DNA from: Bacillus sp. X1(2014)
GTDB taxonomy: Bacteria; Bacillota; Bacilli; Bacillales_B; DSM-18226
DNA: 64,000 nt
Direction: 5' to 3'
Assembly (NCBI RefSeq): GCF_007678255.1
Contig: NZ_VEED01000001.1
Span: 62,001-126,000, forward strand
The translations under genes and the position numbers were made by a program. Numbering within the stretch: the first letter of the stretch is position 1; each line of letters opens with the position of its first letter. Below, piece after piece: positions 52,148 through 62,028 of the stretch. Under the pieces are notes generated by a model. The model was not told the DNA's origin. It made no database searches and was given only the letters and a program-made list of their open reading frames with translations.

Positions 52148-54688
52148 CTAATTTCTTTTTTTCGATATTAGCATAGTAATTTGCGCCATGATTATTGGTA
52201 AAGATGATTTTCTTCGATAGGCCAAGTATTTGGGTTCCCAAATATTTGTATATTTTTCTTTAAATTTTCGCAGACCCTGGAAGTGGTAAAAAAAATGGCC
52301 ATTCAGGAAAATTTGTGCAGCAATTTTTTCGCTTAAAAATGAGAACCTTGACAGTCCTACATTTGCCAATGGGGCCATTCCCATATTAAACCGATCATAC
52401 CCTTTTTCTTTTGCCCAATCAAATAAGCTCAAGAAAAGAAAATCAACTGCACCTGATGCGGCTTCTGGTTTAAACCTCATTAAATCAACGGAAATTGTTT
52501 GATAATCATCATATACATGCATAATGCTCATAAAACCAAGAATCTGCTGATGTTCATTTCTTACAATCGCAATTGGCGCCTTGTTTAAATAATCCTCAGA
52601 AAAGAAACCTAGTGAAAAACCTTTTTCCTCTCTTCCTTGCAGCCATTCATTTGATATCTCTCTTAATTCTTCTAAAAGGTCTATTGAATGTGGAGGGGTG
52701 ATGATCTCATAAGAATAATCAGCACGAACAAATTTATTTCGTAATGCTCGCAACCCTTTCATTTTGGACCCTGCTAAGGAGAAGTATTTCAGGTCAACAA
52801 ATGCTTCCTCACCTAACTTAAAAAAAGCAAAGCCATGCCCATGTAGATATGGAAGCATATCATCACTTACTTGATAAAAAACGGGCGTATAACCATGTAA
52901 ATCAGCAATCTCCTGAAATTCCTCTATTGCATTTGATATTTCGTCTTTTTCCCCAATGGGATCTCCAAGAATGACCAGTTTGTCTGCAAATTGCTGAAAG
53001 GAAATTAATACATTTTTTTTACTGTTCCAAAATATGAATTTATCATGTAAAAAAATTAAATGTGATAACACCTTCCCTTGATACTTCGATAAATGGTCAA
53101 CAATATCTTTTTCATGGTTTGCAGATCTCTTTAAAATCCAACTTTTCGGCAGACTGATTAAATATCCAAACATAATAATGAATAGCGCGATAACAAGCCC
53201 AATTGCTGCACTCATAAATAAATCGTGATAATCAACTATCACATAGGGCAAAAGTTTAGGTGGTATTTCTATTTTAGAAATCGGTAAATTCAGATAACCA
53301 ATCACGAGATACATTGAAGTGATCACAAGAATAATCATTATATCAAAAATCGTTTTACCCCAAGTTAACACATAACTCTCTCGATAAAATTGACCTTTTG
53401 ACATCCGGAGCAACAAAGCGACAATAATTAAAAAGATCGCTTCTTCATAATCAATTCCTTTAAAGATAGAGAACAGTGCGGCCAATATTAAAGCGAACAT
53501 CGTTAGCTCGTAGGCTCTCTTTACGCTATATTCAATTCCCCGAGATAAACCTAATAATAAAAACCCAGCTGCAACAGATAATTGGTGCGATACATTAATA
53601 ATTGGAAAGGATAAAAGTTCTTGTGCAACCTTCAACCGGGACATAATTCCAGGCACACTAGCTGATAACAGTAGGATTAAACCAGAAAGGAAAACCAGCA
53701 TGGTTAAAATGACATGGCTTAATCTTTGAACCACGGCTTTAGGAAGATCATTCCAAGTTTGATTCCACTTTTTCCAATAAAGCTTAACAAAGAAAACAAG
53801 GCTAATAAAAAATGGGAGAAAGTAATAGCCAATCCGATAAAATAGTAATAATACAAGTACCTTTTCTTCAGGGATATGTAAATCTTGCATTCCCCAAATA
53901 AATACCAAATCAAACGAACCTAATCCGCCTGGGATCATGCTAATGATACCCGCACATGCAGCTACAATATAGACAGGAAAAAGATTTGCTGCAGAGATAG
54001 AAATTCCTAAAGTCCAGCATAAAATCCAAATGGCTAAAAATACTGCAAACCATTCGATTATGGATATCATAATTAGCTTCAAGGTGCTATTGGCACTAAC
54101 TAGAGATGAACTTCCTTTTTTGGACTTTATTATATGTAATATTAAAAATAGTGGTAAATATAAACCAACACCCACCACTGCAAAATAGAGCCATTTTGTG
54201 TCAACAAACAACGGGAAGTTACGAAAATTGTTTGTGACGATCCATGATAGCACTGAAATACCAGTTAAATAAAATAATGATACGGATGCAATAACCCCTA
54301 AAAGTTTACGTTTATCCGGTTCGTGCTTATGAAAGAAATACGTCCTTAACATTGCCCCGATTATTCCACCAAAGCCAATTAAATTTGAAAACGAATTAGC
54401 AATAAATGATTGTTCTAATAAATCTCTGGTTGGAACTTTTAATTTTAATATTCGTACTAATACCACATCGTAAAGCAACATGGGTAAGACAGCTATAAAG
54501 GTGATGAATAATATAAATAGAAGATGCACCATATCAAGCTGACTTAGTTCTTCCTTAAGTAAGTGCATATTTATGTTTTGAGTAAATTTTTTGATTTCAA
54601 TAATTGCAAAGATTAACAGTAACAACGGAAAAATAAATTTTAGCGTCTTTAATATTCTTTCTTTTCTAATCCCCAACAAGCTAACCAC
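52148..54688 (-). CDS. mprF: Phosphatidylglycerol lysyltransferase MprF
   Basis: 846-aa enzyme with about 14 helices in the flippase half (FANSFSNLIGFGGI, CAGIISMIPGGLGSFDLVF, PFFISLVFFVKL) and a C-terminal GNAT-fold synthase domain from about 550 (LVILGDPIGEKDE, KMKGLRALRNKF, EKGFSLGFF, DRFNMGMAPLANVG). It moves lysine from Lys-tRNA to phosphatidylglycerol and flips the product outward, giving resistance to cationic peptides. It starts at GTG 54688; the start has a weak ribosome binding site. Single gene. Confidence 0.92.
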   Translation of the reverse strand: MVSLLGIRKERILKTLKFIFPLLLLIFAIIEIKKFTQNINMHLLKEELSQLDMVHLLFILFITFIAVLPMLLYDVVLVRILKLKVPTRDLLEQSFIANSFSNLIGFGGIIGAMLRTYFFHKHEPDKRKLLGVIASVSLFYLTGISVLSWIVTNNFRNFPLFVDTKWLYFAVVGVGLYLPLFLILHIIKSKKGSSSLVSANSTLKLIMISIIEWFAVFLAIWILCWTLGISISAANLFPVYIVAACAGIISMIPGGLGSFDLVFIWGMQDLHIPEEKVLVLLLFYRIGYYFLPFFISLVFFVKLYWKKWNQTWNDLPKAVVQRLSHVILTMLVFLSGLILLLSASVPGIMSRLKVAQELLSFPIINVSHQLSVAAGFLLLGLSRGIEYSVKRAYELTMFALILAALFSIFKGIDYEEAIFLIIVALLLRMSKGQFYRESYVLTWGKTIFDIMIILVITSMYLVIGYLNLPISKIEIPPKLLPYVIVDYHDLFMSAAIGLVIALFIIMFGYLISLPKSWILKRSANHEKDIVDHLSKYQGKVLSHLIFLHDKFIFWNSKKNVLISFQQFADKLVILGDPIGEKDEISNAIEEFQEIADLHGYTPVFYQVSDDMLPYLHGHGFAFFKLGEEAFVDLKYFSLAGSKMKGLRALRNKFVRADYSYEIITPPHSIDLLEELREISNEWLQGREEKGFSLGFFSEDYLNKAPIAIVRNEHQQILGFMSIMHVYDDYQTISVDLMRFKPEAASGAVDFLFLSLFDWAKEKGYDRFNMGMAPLANVGLSRFSFLSEKIAAQIFLNGHFFYHFQGLRKFKEKYTNIWEPKYLAYRRKSSLPIIMAQITMLISKKRN

Positions 54689-54963
54689 CTAATTATTTGC
54701 GAATTAATTAGCAACATCTAATTTACATAGAAACACATTTCCTGTTTTTACTATAAACTTTTCTAATAGAAAAACAAAGAAAAATTATCTCACTCAATAG
54801 GGAGTACTACTTATTCTAGACACTTTTATTTATGTTCAACCATTTTTGAATGTATAAATGTTAACCAAAACAAAACAACTCAAAATGTTGCAAAAAAATA
54901 GACAAGTTTTCTCCCCCACTTAGCATAAGAATAAAGTAGGACAAATTTACGAGGGGGTACGAA

Positions 54964-55416
54964 ATGAAATTTTTAGTCTTTAAAAAGGAAACACTCCTTT
55001 TCTTTGTTGCAATAGGGGTTGTACTTTTCTCCTTGTCAGCCTGGTTCATGTTAAAAGCTGGGGATATAACTGTTTTTAATCAGCAGAACTCGAAAGATAT
55101 CCGTGAAATTCACATGGTTACTGCAGAATTCAGTACGAAAATGAAAAATGGAGAAGAAATGGAAGCTTATCGCTGGGATCCTGGGACAGTATTTTTAGAG
55201 AAAGGTGAAAAAGTAAGGTTATTTATTAGCGGAATAAACGGTGAAGAACACCCCTTTTATATAGAAGGAACTAAAATAAAAGGGACCGTTAAAAAAGGCG
55301 AAGAAACAGTTGTTCCCTTACAATTCGAAAAAGAAGGTACGTATCGGTTAATTTGTGAAGTCCATTCCGATCGCTCACATAATGGTCCAATGATTGCTTA
55401 TATAGTAGTAGATTAA
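54964..55416 (+). CDS. Membrane-anchored cupredoxin
   Basis: 150 aa: one N-terminal helix (about 10-30) and an extracytoplasmic cupredoxin fold. Copper ligands of a CuA/blue-copper-like site are suggested by H in EEHPFYIEG and the C-terminal CEVHSDRSHNGPM (Cys, His, Met). Such small proteins accompany nitrous-oxide reductase and cytochrome oxidase copper metabolism, or carry electrons. SD GAGGGGG is 5-6 nt before the ATG. No partner is adjacent; the SCO1-like gene at 47.5 kb may be functionally related. Confidence 0.78.
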   Translation: MKFLVFKKETLLFFVAIGVVLFSLSAWFMLKAGDITVFNQQNSKDIREIHMVTAEFSTKMKNGEEMEAYRWDPGTVFLEKGEKVRLFISGINGEEHPFYIEGTKIKGTVKKGEETVVPLQFEKEGTYRLICEVHSDRSHNGPMIAYIVVD

Positions 55417-55443
55417 AACAGGAGATCCTTCTCCTGTTTTTTC
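55416..55443 (+). terminator. Terminator of the cupredoxin gene
   Basis: Stem AACAGGAGA / TCTCCTGTT with TCCT loop and six T residues. Confidence 0.85.
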
Positions 55444-55747
55444 GTGCGAAAAGAACTGCTGTTTCACTTTTTTCACTATTGACACCTTATTATTATTAAA
55501 TTCTTCATATATAACAGTTTCACAATTCATCCAAATAATTATAGTACAGATTCAAATCCGAATCTAAAAACCATTATTTACAATCTGAAAACAGTGCTAA
55601 TTATCCCCATTAAATAAGACTTCACAAAACGTTAACAATTAGTACTAATATACGCGCCTTTTTTCACAATAAATCTGTTACACTCGATTTATAGAAAGAA
55701 CAACCAAACTGTTATATTGTTTTATAAAAAATATGAGGTGATTAATA
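55444..55747 (+). promoter_or_regulatory. Upstream region of pflB
   Basis: About 300 AT-rich nt. A TATAGA (55690-55695) is a possible -10. A lone TCACA half-site (55664-55668) is near the position of an Fnr box, but the other half does not match. No hairpin or extra ORF stands out. Confidence 0.4.
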
Positions 55748-57973
55748 ATGGAACAATGGACTGGATTTACTAGCGGTGCTTGGTCAAAAGAAGTTAACGT
55801 TCGCGATTTTATCCTTAATAACTATACTCCTTTCGAAGGAAATGATTCATTTTTAGCAGGACCTACAGATGCAACCACTAAACTTTGGGCACAGGTAATG
55901 GAATTAACCAAACAAGAGCGTGAAAAGGGCGGCGTATTAGATATGGACACAGAAACCGTATCTACGATTACTTCCCATGGACCTGGTTACCTTAACGAAG
56001 ACCTTGAAAAAATTGTTGGGGTACAAACCGATAAACCGTTTAATCGTTCAATGCAGCCATTTGGTGGGATCCGTATGGCGAAAGCAGCTTGTGAAGCTTA
56101 TGGTTACCAATTAAACCCTGAAATTGAAAAAATCTTTACTGATTTCCGTAAAACTCACAATCAAGGTGTTTTCGATGCCTATACAGATGAAATGATGCTT
56201 GCTCGTAAAGCTGCAATTATTACTGGTCTTCCTGATGCTTATGGCCGCGGCCGTATTATTGGGGATTATCGCCGCGTTGCTCTCTACGGTGTTGATTTCT
56301 TAATCAAAGAAAAGCAAAAGGACCAAAAGAACACAAGCAAAGTAATGACTGAAGACAATATGCGCCTTCGTGAAGAACTTGCTGAACAAATTCGTGCTTT
56401 AAAAGAATTAAAAGAAATGGCAAACAGCTATGGATTTGATATTAGTCAACCAGCTAAAAATACTGCTGAAGCATTCCAATTCGTGTACTTTGGATACTTA
56501 GCAGCGATTAAGGAACAAAACGGTGCGGCAATGAGCCTTGGCCGCGTGTCAACATTCTTAGATATTTACGTTGAAAGAGATTTACAAAACGGAACAATTA
56601 CGGAAGAAGAAGTACAAGAAATAGTTGACCATTTTATTATGAAGCTTCGTCTTGTAAAATTTGCCCGTACACCAGACTATAATGAATTATTCAGTGGAGA
56701 CCCTACTTGGGTAACAGAATCAATCGGCGGTATGGCAAATGATGGTCGTTCCCTTGTTACGAAAAACTCATTCCGCTTCCTGCATACATTGGATAACTTG
56801 GGTGCTGCACCAGAACCAAACTTAACAGTTTTATGGTCACCACAGTTACCTGAAAACTTTAAGAAATATTGTGCGAAAATGTCCATCAAAACTAGCTCGA
56901 TTCAATATGAAAACGACGATATTATGCGCCCAGAATATGGCGATGACTATGGAATTGCTTGCTGTGTATCAGCTATGGAAATTGGTAAGCAAATGCAGTT
57001 CTTTGGTGCCCGTGCCAACCTTGCAAAAGCACTTCTATACGCTATTAACGGCGGCGTAGATGAAAAATTAAAAATTCAAGTGGGACCACAATATCAGCCA
57101 ATTACATCTGAAGTATTAAACTATGAAGAAGTAATGCAAAAATTCGATCTTGTAATGGAATGGCTTGCTGGTCTTTATATCAACACCTTAAATGTCATTC
57201 ACTATATGCATGATAAATACAGTTATGAAAGAATTGAAATGGCGTTGCATGATACGAAGATTCTACGGACAATGGCTACTGGTATTGCAGGCCTATCCGT
57301 TGTTGCTGATTCACTAAGCGCTATTAAATACGGAGAAGTTAAAGTAATCCGTGATGAAAATGGTCTTGCAATTGATTTCGAAACAACTGGCGATTTCCCT
57401 AAATACGGAAACAACGATGACCGAGTCGATGCGATTGCTGTAGAAGTACTTAAAACCTTTATGAAAAAGCTTCGTCAGCACCAAACTTACCGTGATTCTG
57501 TTCACACACTATCTATCTTAACGATTACATCTAACGTAGTCTACGGAAAGAAAACCGGTAATACACCTGATGGACGTCGTATGGGAGAACCATTTGCACC
57601 AGGCGCTAACCCAATGCACGGCCGTGACACAAAAGGAACACTAGCTTCACTATCTTCGGTTGCGAAGCTTCCATACAACTATGCGATGGATGGAATTTCA
57701 AATACCTTCTCAATCGTACCTAACGCATTAGGTAAAGAAGAAGAAAGCCAAACTCGTAACCTTGTATCTATTCTAGATGGATATGCTATTAAATCAGGTC
57801 ATCACTTAAATGTTAACGTCTTTAATCGCGAAACATTAATTGATGCAATGGAACACCCAGAGCTTTACCCACAATTAACAATCCGTGTTTCTGGATATGC
57901 AGTTAACTTCATTAAATTAACAAAAGAACAACAGTTGGACGTTATTAATCGAACATTCCACGAATCACTATAA
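55748..57973 (+). CDS. pflB: Pyruvate formate-lyase
   Basis: Glycyl-radical enzyme (741 aa) that splits pyruvate with CoA into acetyl-CoA and formate under anaerobic conditions. Catalytic cysteines C405-C406 (GIACCVSAM) and the radical glycine G716 in RVSGYAVNF are present, and the PFL length is full. GAGGTGATTAATA precedes the ATG. The activase follows at 58 nt. The product formate could feed the selenoprotein formate dehydrogenase in this window. Highly preferred codons suggest strong expression. Confidence 0.94.
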   Translation: MEQWTGFTSGAWSKEVNVRDFILNNYTPFEGNDSFLAGPTDATTKLWAQVMELTKQEREKGGVLDMDTETVSTITSHGPGYLNEDLEKIVGVQTDKPFNRSMQPFGGIRMAKAACEAYGYQLNPEIEKIFTDFRKTHNQGVFDAYTDEMMLARKAAIITGLPDAYGRGRIIGDYRRVALYGVDFLIKEKQKDQKNTSKVMTEDNMRLREELAEQIRALKELKEMANSYGFDISQPAKNTAEAFQFVYFGYLAAIKEQNGAAMSLGRVSTFLDIYVERDLQNGTITEEEVQEIVDHFIMKLRLVKFARTPDYNELFSGDPTWVTESIGGMANDGRSLVTKNSFRFLHTLDNLGAAPEPNLTVLWSPQLPENFKKYCAKMSIKTSSIQYENDDIMRPEYGDDYGIACCVSAMEIGKQMQFFGARANLAKALLYAINGGVDEKLKIQVGPQYQPITSEVLNYEEVMQKFDLVMEWLAGLYINTLNVIHYMHDKYSYERIEMALHDTKILRTMATGIAGLSVVADSLSAIKYGEVKVIRDENGLAIDFETTGDFPKYGNNDDRVDAIAVEVLKTFMKKLRQHQTYRDSVHTLSILTITSNVVYGKKTGNTPDGRRMGEPFAPGANPMHGRDTKGTLASLSSVAKLPYNYAMDGISNTFSIVPNALGKEEESQTRNLVSILDGYAIKSGHHLNVNVFNRETLIDAMEHPELYPQLTIRVSGYAVNFIKLTKEQQLDVINRTFHESL

Positions 57974-58031
57974 TTAAATCAACTGGGGCCCTTTTATTGG
58001 GATTCCTGATAAACTAAGGGGGATCATCATC

Positions 58032-58784
58032 ATGAACGGAAATATTCATTCAATCGAAACATTAGGTACAGTCGACGGACCAGGTATCCGCTATGTTATT
58101 TTTACACAAGGCTGCCTATTGCGGTGCCAGTTTTGCCATAATGCTGATACATGGGAAATTGGCACCGGTAAAGAAATGACCGTTTCCGAAATCATGGATG
58201 AACTTATGTCCTATCTGCCTTTCATTCAGTCTTCTGGCGGTGGAATTACAGTGAGCGGTGGTGAACCATTGCTGCAAATCCCCTTCCTAACAGAATTGTT
58301 TAAGGAATGTAAAAAGAAAGGGATTCATACGACCATTGATTCTTCCGGTGGCTGCTTCTCTCATTCAAAGCTTTTTGTTGACCAGTTAGAGGAGCTGCTC
58401 CAGTATACTAACTTAATCCTATTGGATTTGAAACATATTAACCGGAAAAAACATATTCAATTAACAGGAATGGCCAATGACCATATTCTTGAATTTGCAA
58501 CATTCTTATCCGACCATCACGTTCCTATCTGGGTTCGCCACGTGCTCGTCCCTACGGTAACAGATGATCCTGAAGATTTAACAAAGCTTGGTGAATTCAT
58601 CGGAACACTTAAAAACGTCCAAAAGATTGAAATTCTTCCCTACCACAAACTTGGTGTTTATAAATGGGAAGCACTCGGACATGAATATCAACTCCATTCA
58701 GTTGAGCCACCCACAGAAGAAAACGTGGAGTTTGCCTTTAAGAAAATAACTGCACACTGGAATGCACCAATCCAAAAACACTGA
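58032..58784 (+). CDS. pflA: Pyruvate formate-lyase activating enzyme
   Basis: Radical SAM protein (250 aa). The cluster motif C28-x3-C32-x2-C35 in GCLLRCQFCHNAD and the SAM-binding SGGGITVSGGEPL identify it. It installs the glycyl radical on G716 of PflB using SAM and reduced flavodoxin. AAGGGGG is well placed before ATG 58032. Second gene of the pfl operon, terminated by a strong hairpin. Confidence 0.93.
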   Translation: MNGNIHSIETLGTVDGPGIRYVIFTQGCLLRCQFCHNADTWEIGTGKEMTVSEIMDELMSYLPFIQSSGGGITVSGGEPLLQIPFLTELFKECKKKGIHTTIDSSGGCFSHSKLFVDQLEELLQYTNLILLDLKHINRKKHIQLTGMANDHILEFATFLSDHHVPIWVRHVLVPTVTDDPEDLTKLGEFIGTLKNVQKIEILPYHKLGVYKWEALGHEYQLHSVEPPTEENVEFAFKKITAHWNAPIQKH

Positions 58785-58808
58785 TTCAATCGAATCAGTG
58801 TTTTTAGA
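58777..58808 (+). terminator. Terminator of the pfl operon
   Basis: Perfect 11-bp stem AAACACTGATT / AATCAGTGTTT with CAATCG loop and T tail. Confidence 0.85.
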
Positions 58809-58958
58809 TAATGGGCATAATTTGGCCACTTTGATACTTCCTCTATTGGCTAATAAGTAAATATCTTCATAAACTGGCATTTTGGCAAGTATTAAATTGA
58901 TTCTTTACCCTATCTCCTATATACTCATATCATTGACATTTAAGTGAGGTGATAATAT

Positions 58959-59249
58959 TTGTTTCAATTGCTTATCGACAGTTCAGATATAAATGCCCTT
59001 AACGCTCTTTATGTAAGTATATTTTTAGGAATTGCTTTAAAATTATTATGGGCATGGAGTGTGGAATATTCTTTTGTTGGTTCCTTATCTGATCCGGCAA
59101 GGACAAATATTATTCACCCATTGGTACTTTATCTTAAGAAAAGTTGTTTAAATGGCAGCTTTATTCTGAAAAGAATTGTTATATATTTTCGTAGAAAAGA
59201 ATATTCACAGGATGATTCTGAAGAACCTGTTTCCTCCCTTTTTTCTTAA
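58959..59249 (+). CDS. mifM: MifM-like regulatory nascent chain (yidC2 leader)
   Basis: 96 codons, TTG start with GAGGTG 7 nt upstream. One hydrophobic helix (about 15-35) and a C-terminal region R72-I73-x2-Y76-F77 ... D85-D86-S-E88-E89. B. subtilis MifM has 95 residues and stalls through R69-I70-x2-W73-A74 ... M80 ... acidic 86-89; the spacing here is close to that. It sits directly before yidC2 with 31 nt between, as MifM does. In B. subtilis the peptide stalls translation when membrane insertion fails, unfolding the RNA that hides the yidC2 ribosome binding site. Confidence 0.8.
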   Translation: MFQLLIDSSDINALNALYVSIFLGIALKLLWAWSVEYSFVGSLSDPARTNIIHPLVLYLKKSCLNGSFILKRIVIYFRRKEYSQDDSEEPVSSLFS

Positions 59250-59281
59250 TAAATATTTATAAACCATTCTAGGAGGAAATA
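59228..59281 (+). promoter_or_regulatory. Stem sequestering the yidC2 Shine-Dalgarno
   Basis: TTTCCTCC (59230-59237), within the last codons of mifM, is perfectly complementary to GGAGGAAA (59272-59279), the yidC2 ribosome binding site; the helix can extend to 10 pairs. A ribosome stalled near codon 89 would cover the first arm and expose the second. Confidence 0.8.
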
Positions 59282-60075
59282 TGAAAAACAAACAATCATC
59301 TTTCATTATTGTCACATTGTTAGCTTTAACGACTTTATTATTATCTGCATGTTCATCTCAAGCACAAAATGGAAACAACAATAGTGGATTTTTCCATACT
59401 TATTTTGTCGAACCTTTTTCAACTTTTATCCATTATTTAGCGGAACTATTTAATGGAAACTATGGTTTGTCCATTATTCTTGTAACGTTGATTATCAGGC
59501 TTGCCTTAATGCCGCTTATGTTAAGGCAGTATAAAAATCAAATGGCCATGAAGGAAAAAATGGATGTGTTAAAGCCTGAAATGGATGTCATTCAGACTAA
59601 AATGAAAACCGAAAAGGATCCAAAGAAAAAGCAGGAACTTCAAGCAGAAATGATGGGGCTTTATAAAAAGCATGGGGTTAATCCATTAAATATGGGTTGT
59701 TTACCATTGCTCATCCAAATGCCTATTCTAACTGGTTTCTATTATGCGATTCGTGGTTCAGAAGAGATAAAAACCCATGAGTTTTTATGGTTCAGTCTAG
59801 GAAATCCTGACATCATTATCACGATTATTGCTGGGGTTATTTACTACTTCCAGTTTAAAGTTTCCCAGTCGAATATGCCTTCCGCACAGGCAGACCAAAT
59901 GAAATATATGGGTTTACTCTCCCCATTAATGATTGTTATGTTTTCATTCAACGCACCAGCAGCCCTTCCCCTTTATTGGGTAGTCGGCGGTACGTTCCTG
60001 ATTATTCAAACAATGATTAGCAAAAGTCTTTATCAAACAAATAAAACACCGAAAGTTCAAGTCAAACAAAAATAG
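59281..60075 (+). CDS. yidC2: Membrane protein insertase YidC2 (OxaA/YqjG type)
   Basis: Oxa1/YidC lipoprotein (264 aa). Signal peptide with lipobox LLSAC (Cys24), then five helices: YGLSIILVTLIIRLALMPLM with the conserved Arg in the hydrophilic groove, the cytosolic hairpin EKMDVLKPEMDVIQ, and MGCLPLLIQMPILTGFYYAI. It inserts membrane proteins with or without Sec. Its upstream leader indicates that this is the inducible second YidC (MisCB/YqjG) rather than the housekeeping SpoIIIJ copy. Confidence 0.92.
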   Translation: MKNKQSSFIIVTLLALTTLLLSACSSQAQNGNNNSGFFHTYFVEPFSTFIHYLAELFNGNYGLSIILVTLIIRLALMPLMLRQYKNQMAMKEKMDVLKPEMDVIQTKMKTEKDPKKKQELQAEMMGLYKKHGVNPLNMGCLPLLIQMPILTGFYYAIRGSEEIKTHEFLWFSLGNPDIIITIIAGVIYYFQFKVSQSNMPSAQADQMKYMGLLSPLMIVMFSFNAPAALPLYWVVGGTFLIIQTMISKSLYQTNKTPKVQVKQK

Positions 60076-60084
60076 TCTGATTGA

Positions 60085-60118
60085 AAAAGAAGCGTCCTTG
60101 GATGCTTCTTTTTTTTGG
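60085..60118 (+). terminator. Terminator of mifM-yidC2
   Basis: Stem AAGAAGC / GCTTCTT around a ten-nt loop region, followed by eight T residues. Confidence 0.8.
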
Positions 60119-60182
60119 ATAGATTTTTACAATTATGGCAACCTAATTTTGTAGTATTCAGATAAAGGAGTGATATGACAAC

Positions 60183-60758
60183 ATGAAAATCAACTTATTC
60201 ATCATTGCTTCCCTTATTCCAATTCTTTATTTAACTGGTTGCGCTAATAATGATATGAAAAATGAAGTTTCTACAGGGCAACGAAATGCAAGTGACATAA
60301 CCCGTGTAAATTATAATCCCCATCAAGTCGGACCTGCGATTTCGAGCGCTGATACCAGTGATCCCGAATTAGACCGCATGAGAAAACATAATACTAGAAA
60401 TAACGTACGTAATAACAATCAAACCAAAACAAGACTAGCGGATAGGGCAATGGATAAAGTAATCAACTTATCCGAAGTCGATGATGCAGTTATTATTGTA
60501 AATGATAATAATGCTTATGTTGCTGCTAAATTGGACCGTTCATCACGGAATGAGTTGACCTCAAATATTAAAAATAAGATTGCACGCGCAGTCAAATCCG
60601 TTGATGAAAACATTGATAACGTTTATATTTCAGTTAACCCTGATTTTTATGACCAGATGAATACGTATTCCAGAGATATTCGAAATGGACGACCTGTTGC
60701 AGGCTTCATGGACGAGTTTTCTGATATTATCCGTCGAGTCTTCCCAAATGCAAAATAG
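60183..60758 (+). CDS. YhcN/YlaJ-family sporulation lipoprotein
   Basis: Lipoprotein (191 aa): signal peptide with lipobox YLTGC (Cys20), an Asn/Arg-rich linker and a C-terminal Spore_YhcN_YlaJ domain (about 85-190) with VIIVNDNNAYVAAKL and ISVNPDFYDQM. Homologues sit in the spore inner membrane and affect germination. GGAGTGATATGACAAC leads to ATG 60183. Single gene. Confidence 0.88.
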   Translation: MKINLFIIASLIPILYLTGCANNDMKNEVSTGQRNASDITRVNYNPHQVGPAISSADTSDPELDRMRKHNTRNNVRNNNQTKTRLADRAMDKVINLSEVDDAVIIVNDNNAYVAAKLDRSSRNELTSNIKNKIARAVKSVDENIDNVYISVNPDFYDQMNTYSRDIRNGRPVAGFMDEFSDIIRRVFPNAK

Positions 60759-60767
60759 TCAATATAA

Positions 60768-60800
60768 ATAAAATGCCTGGCACATAAGCCTGGCATTTTT
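60768..60800. terminator. Bidirectional terminator
   Basis: Stem AAATGCC-T-GGC / GCC-T-GGCATTT (one T-T mismatch), between convergent genes. Confidence 0.8.
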
Positions 60801-60801
60801 A

Positions 60802-61392
60802 TTATCTTTGCAACTGAACTTTTAATTGGGTGCTTATGTCTTCCCATTCATCACGAAGGATACTAAAAAATACCGTATCCCTTACGTACCCATCAGAAAT
60901 TTTCCGATCTTTCCGTAATATGCCTTCTTTAACGGCACCGATTCTAGCAATCGCCTTTTGGGATCTTATATTTCGAGAGTCCGTTTTTAATTGGACTCGT
61001 GTAAGGTTCCAAACATTAAATGCATGGCTTAATAAAAGAAATTTACATTCAGTATTTACTTTAGTCCTCCATACAGCCGGGTGATACCATGTCGAGCCAA
61101 TTTCCGCACTATTATGGTTTGGGAGTATATCTAAGAATCGTGTGCTTCCAATGATATGATTATTGTTGTCTACAACCGTAAAGGTATAATCTGTTCCATG
61201 TTCACGTGCTTTGATGGCAGCGTTTATCATTTGTTCCATATCATCTTTTGAGCGAATTTTTGTTGCCATATACGTCCATATTTCTTCTGGTTCAGCAGCT
61301 TCCCACAAACCGTCTAAGTGGTCCATACTGACAGGAATTAATTTTACCGTTTCCCCTTGTAACGAAAATAAATCGTTCCATAATTTAGCCAT
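60802..61392 (-). CDS. GNAT-family N-acetyltransferase (RimJ/RimL type)
   Basis: Acetyltransferase (196 aa). Motif A-like region with RVQLKTDSRNIRSQKAIARIGAVKEG (acetyl-CoA binding: NxxSxxAI-RIG) and the earlier STWYHPAVWRT-NTE-KFLLLSHAF are typical of RimL/YoaA relatives that acetylate protein N-termini or small amines. GGGGG 7 nt before ATG 61392 sets the start. Substrate unknown. Confidence 0.85.
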   Translation of the reverse strand: MAKLWNDLFSLQGETVKLIPVSMDHLDGLWEAAEPEEIWTYMATKIRSKDDMEQMINAAIKAREHGTDYTFTVVDNNNHIIGSTRFLDILPNHNSAEIGSTWYHPAVWRTKVNTECKFLLLSHAFNVWNLTRVQLKTDSRNIRSQKAIARIGAVKEGILRKDRKISDGYVRDTVFFSILRDEWEDISTQLKVQLQR

Positions 61393-61409
61393 AATCATTC
61401 CCCCTGTTC

Positions 61410-61445
61410 AAAAAGAAAAGACTGCGGGCTATGCTCCCACAGTCC
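61410..61445 (-). terminator. Terminator of the 67-aa gene
   Basis: Minus-strand stem GACTGTGGG / CCCGCAGTC (one G-U) followed by TTTTCTTTTTG. Confidence 0.7.
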
Positions 61446-61450
61446 TCCTA

Positions 61451-61654
61451 TTATGCATTCTGAAAATATTCCTTGTAAAAGCCGCCTACTTTTCCTGTAT
61501 TATCAACAATGTAATAAAATTCTTCAGTCTCATTTTTTACATCATAGACTTTACCAGCTGTTAAAGCATTATTGACAAGATATTTTTTGGCATCTGTATG
61601 AACGCATTTTATTTTTTTGATTGTTTCCCGATCACGCCATGATAGATGAATCAT
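61451..61654 (-). CDS. Conserved small protein, 67 aa (DUF6501-like)
   Basis: Begins MIHLSWRDRETIKKIKCVHT and continues DAKKYLVNNALTAGKVYDVK, then ends GGFYKEYFQNA. AAGGAA is 10 nt before ATG 61654; upstream in-frame codons lack a ribosome binding site. A small beta-rich domain with one conserved Cys in KCVHTDAKKY. The DUF6501 label is from memory and tentative; function unknown. Confidence 0.65.
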   Translation of the reverse strand: MIHLSWRDRETIKKIKCVHTDAKKYLVNNALTAGKVYDVKNETEEFYYIVDNTGKVGGFYKEYFQNA

Positions 61655-61853
61655 TGGAGCACACTTCCTTTCGTTCTTTGTCCCACTCCTAGTATAATCA
61701 AAATGGCTGGTGGTGCGCAACAAAATCAATGTATTAAGAAATTGTGAAGTATTTTAAAATTTTATTAATTTTGGGTTCTCAAATGACCAAAAAAACATTA
61801 CAATTATAAAAACTGAATATTCAATCCATTTTCTTGAGGAGGCATTCATAAGT

Positions 61854-61988
61854 ATGAAAATTATGAGTAATGAGCAATTGGTTGTTTCGTATCGGGATGC
61901 ATTAAAATCTGACAAGGAAAAAGAATGGATTAAGATTTTAAAAGACGAAATCAAACGCCGTGGCCTAAGACCATTTAAAAACCGTTAA
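61854..61988 (+). CDS. sda: Sporulation checkpoint protein Sda
   Basis: 44 aa: MKIMSNEQLVVSYRDALKSD, then KEKEWIKILKDEIKRRGLRP and FKNR. It keeps the Sda pattern LS-E-L--SY--A ... FI-LL--EIKRR-L, an antiparallel helical hairpin that binds and inhibits the sporulation kinase KinA when replication is blocked. GAGGAGG is 11 nt before the ATG; the internal ATG at 61863 is further away. DnaA boxes, which control sda in B. subtilis, were not seen in the 100 nt upstream. Closed by a terminator shared with mnmH. Confidence 0.82.
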   Translation: MKIMSNEQLVVSYRDALKSDKEKEWIKILKDEIKRRGLRPFKNR

Positions 61989-61992
61989 CTCG

Positions 61993-62023
61993 AAAAAACC
62001 GCTGAAAGGATTCAGCGGTTTTT
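61993..62023. terminator. Bidirectional terminator between sda and mnmH
   Basis: Perfect stem AAAACCGCTGAA / TTCAGCGGTTTT with AGGA loop. Confidence 0.85.
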
Positions 62024-62028
62024 CAATT

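Noticed and set aside
55653..55668. Fnr box upstream of pflB
   Set aside because: Only the TCACA half matches; the other half is CGCGC, and its spacing to the putative -10 is off by one from the two better sites.
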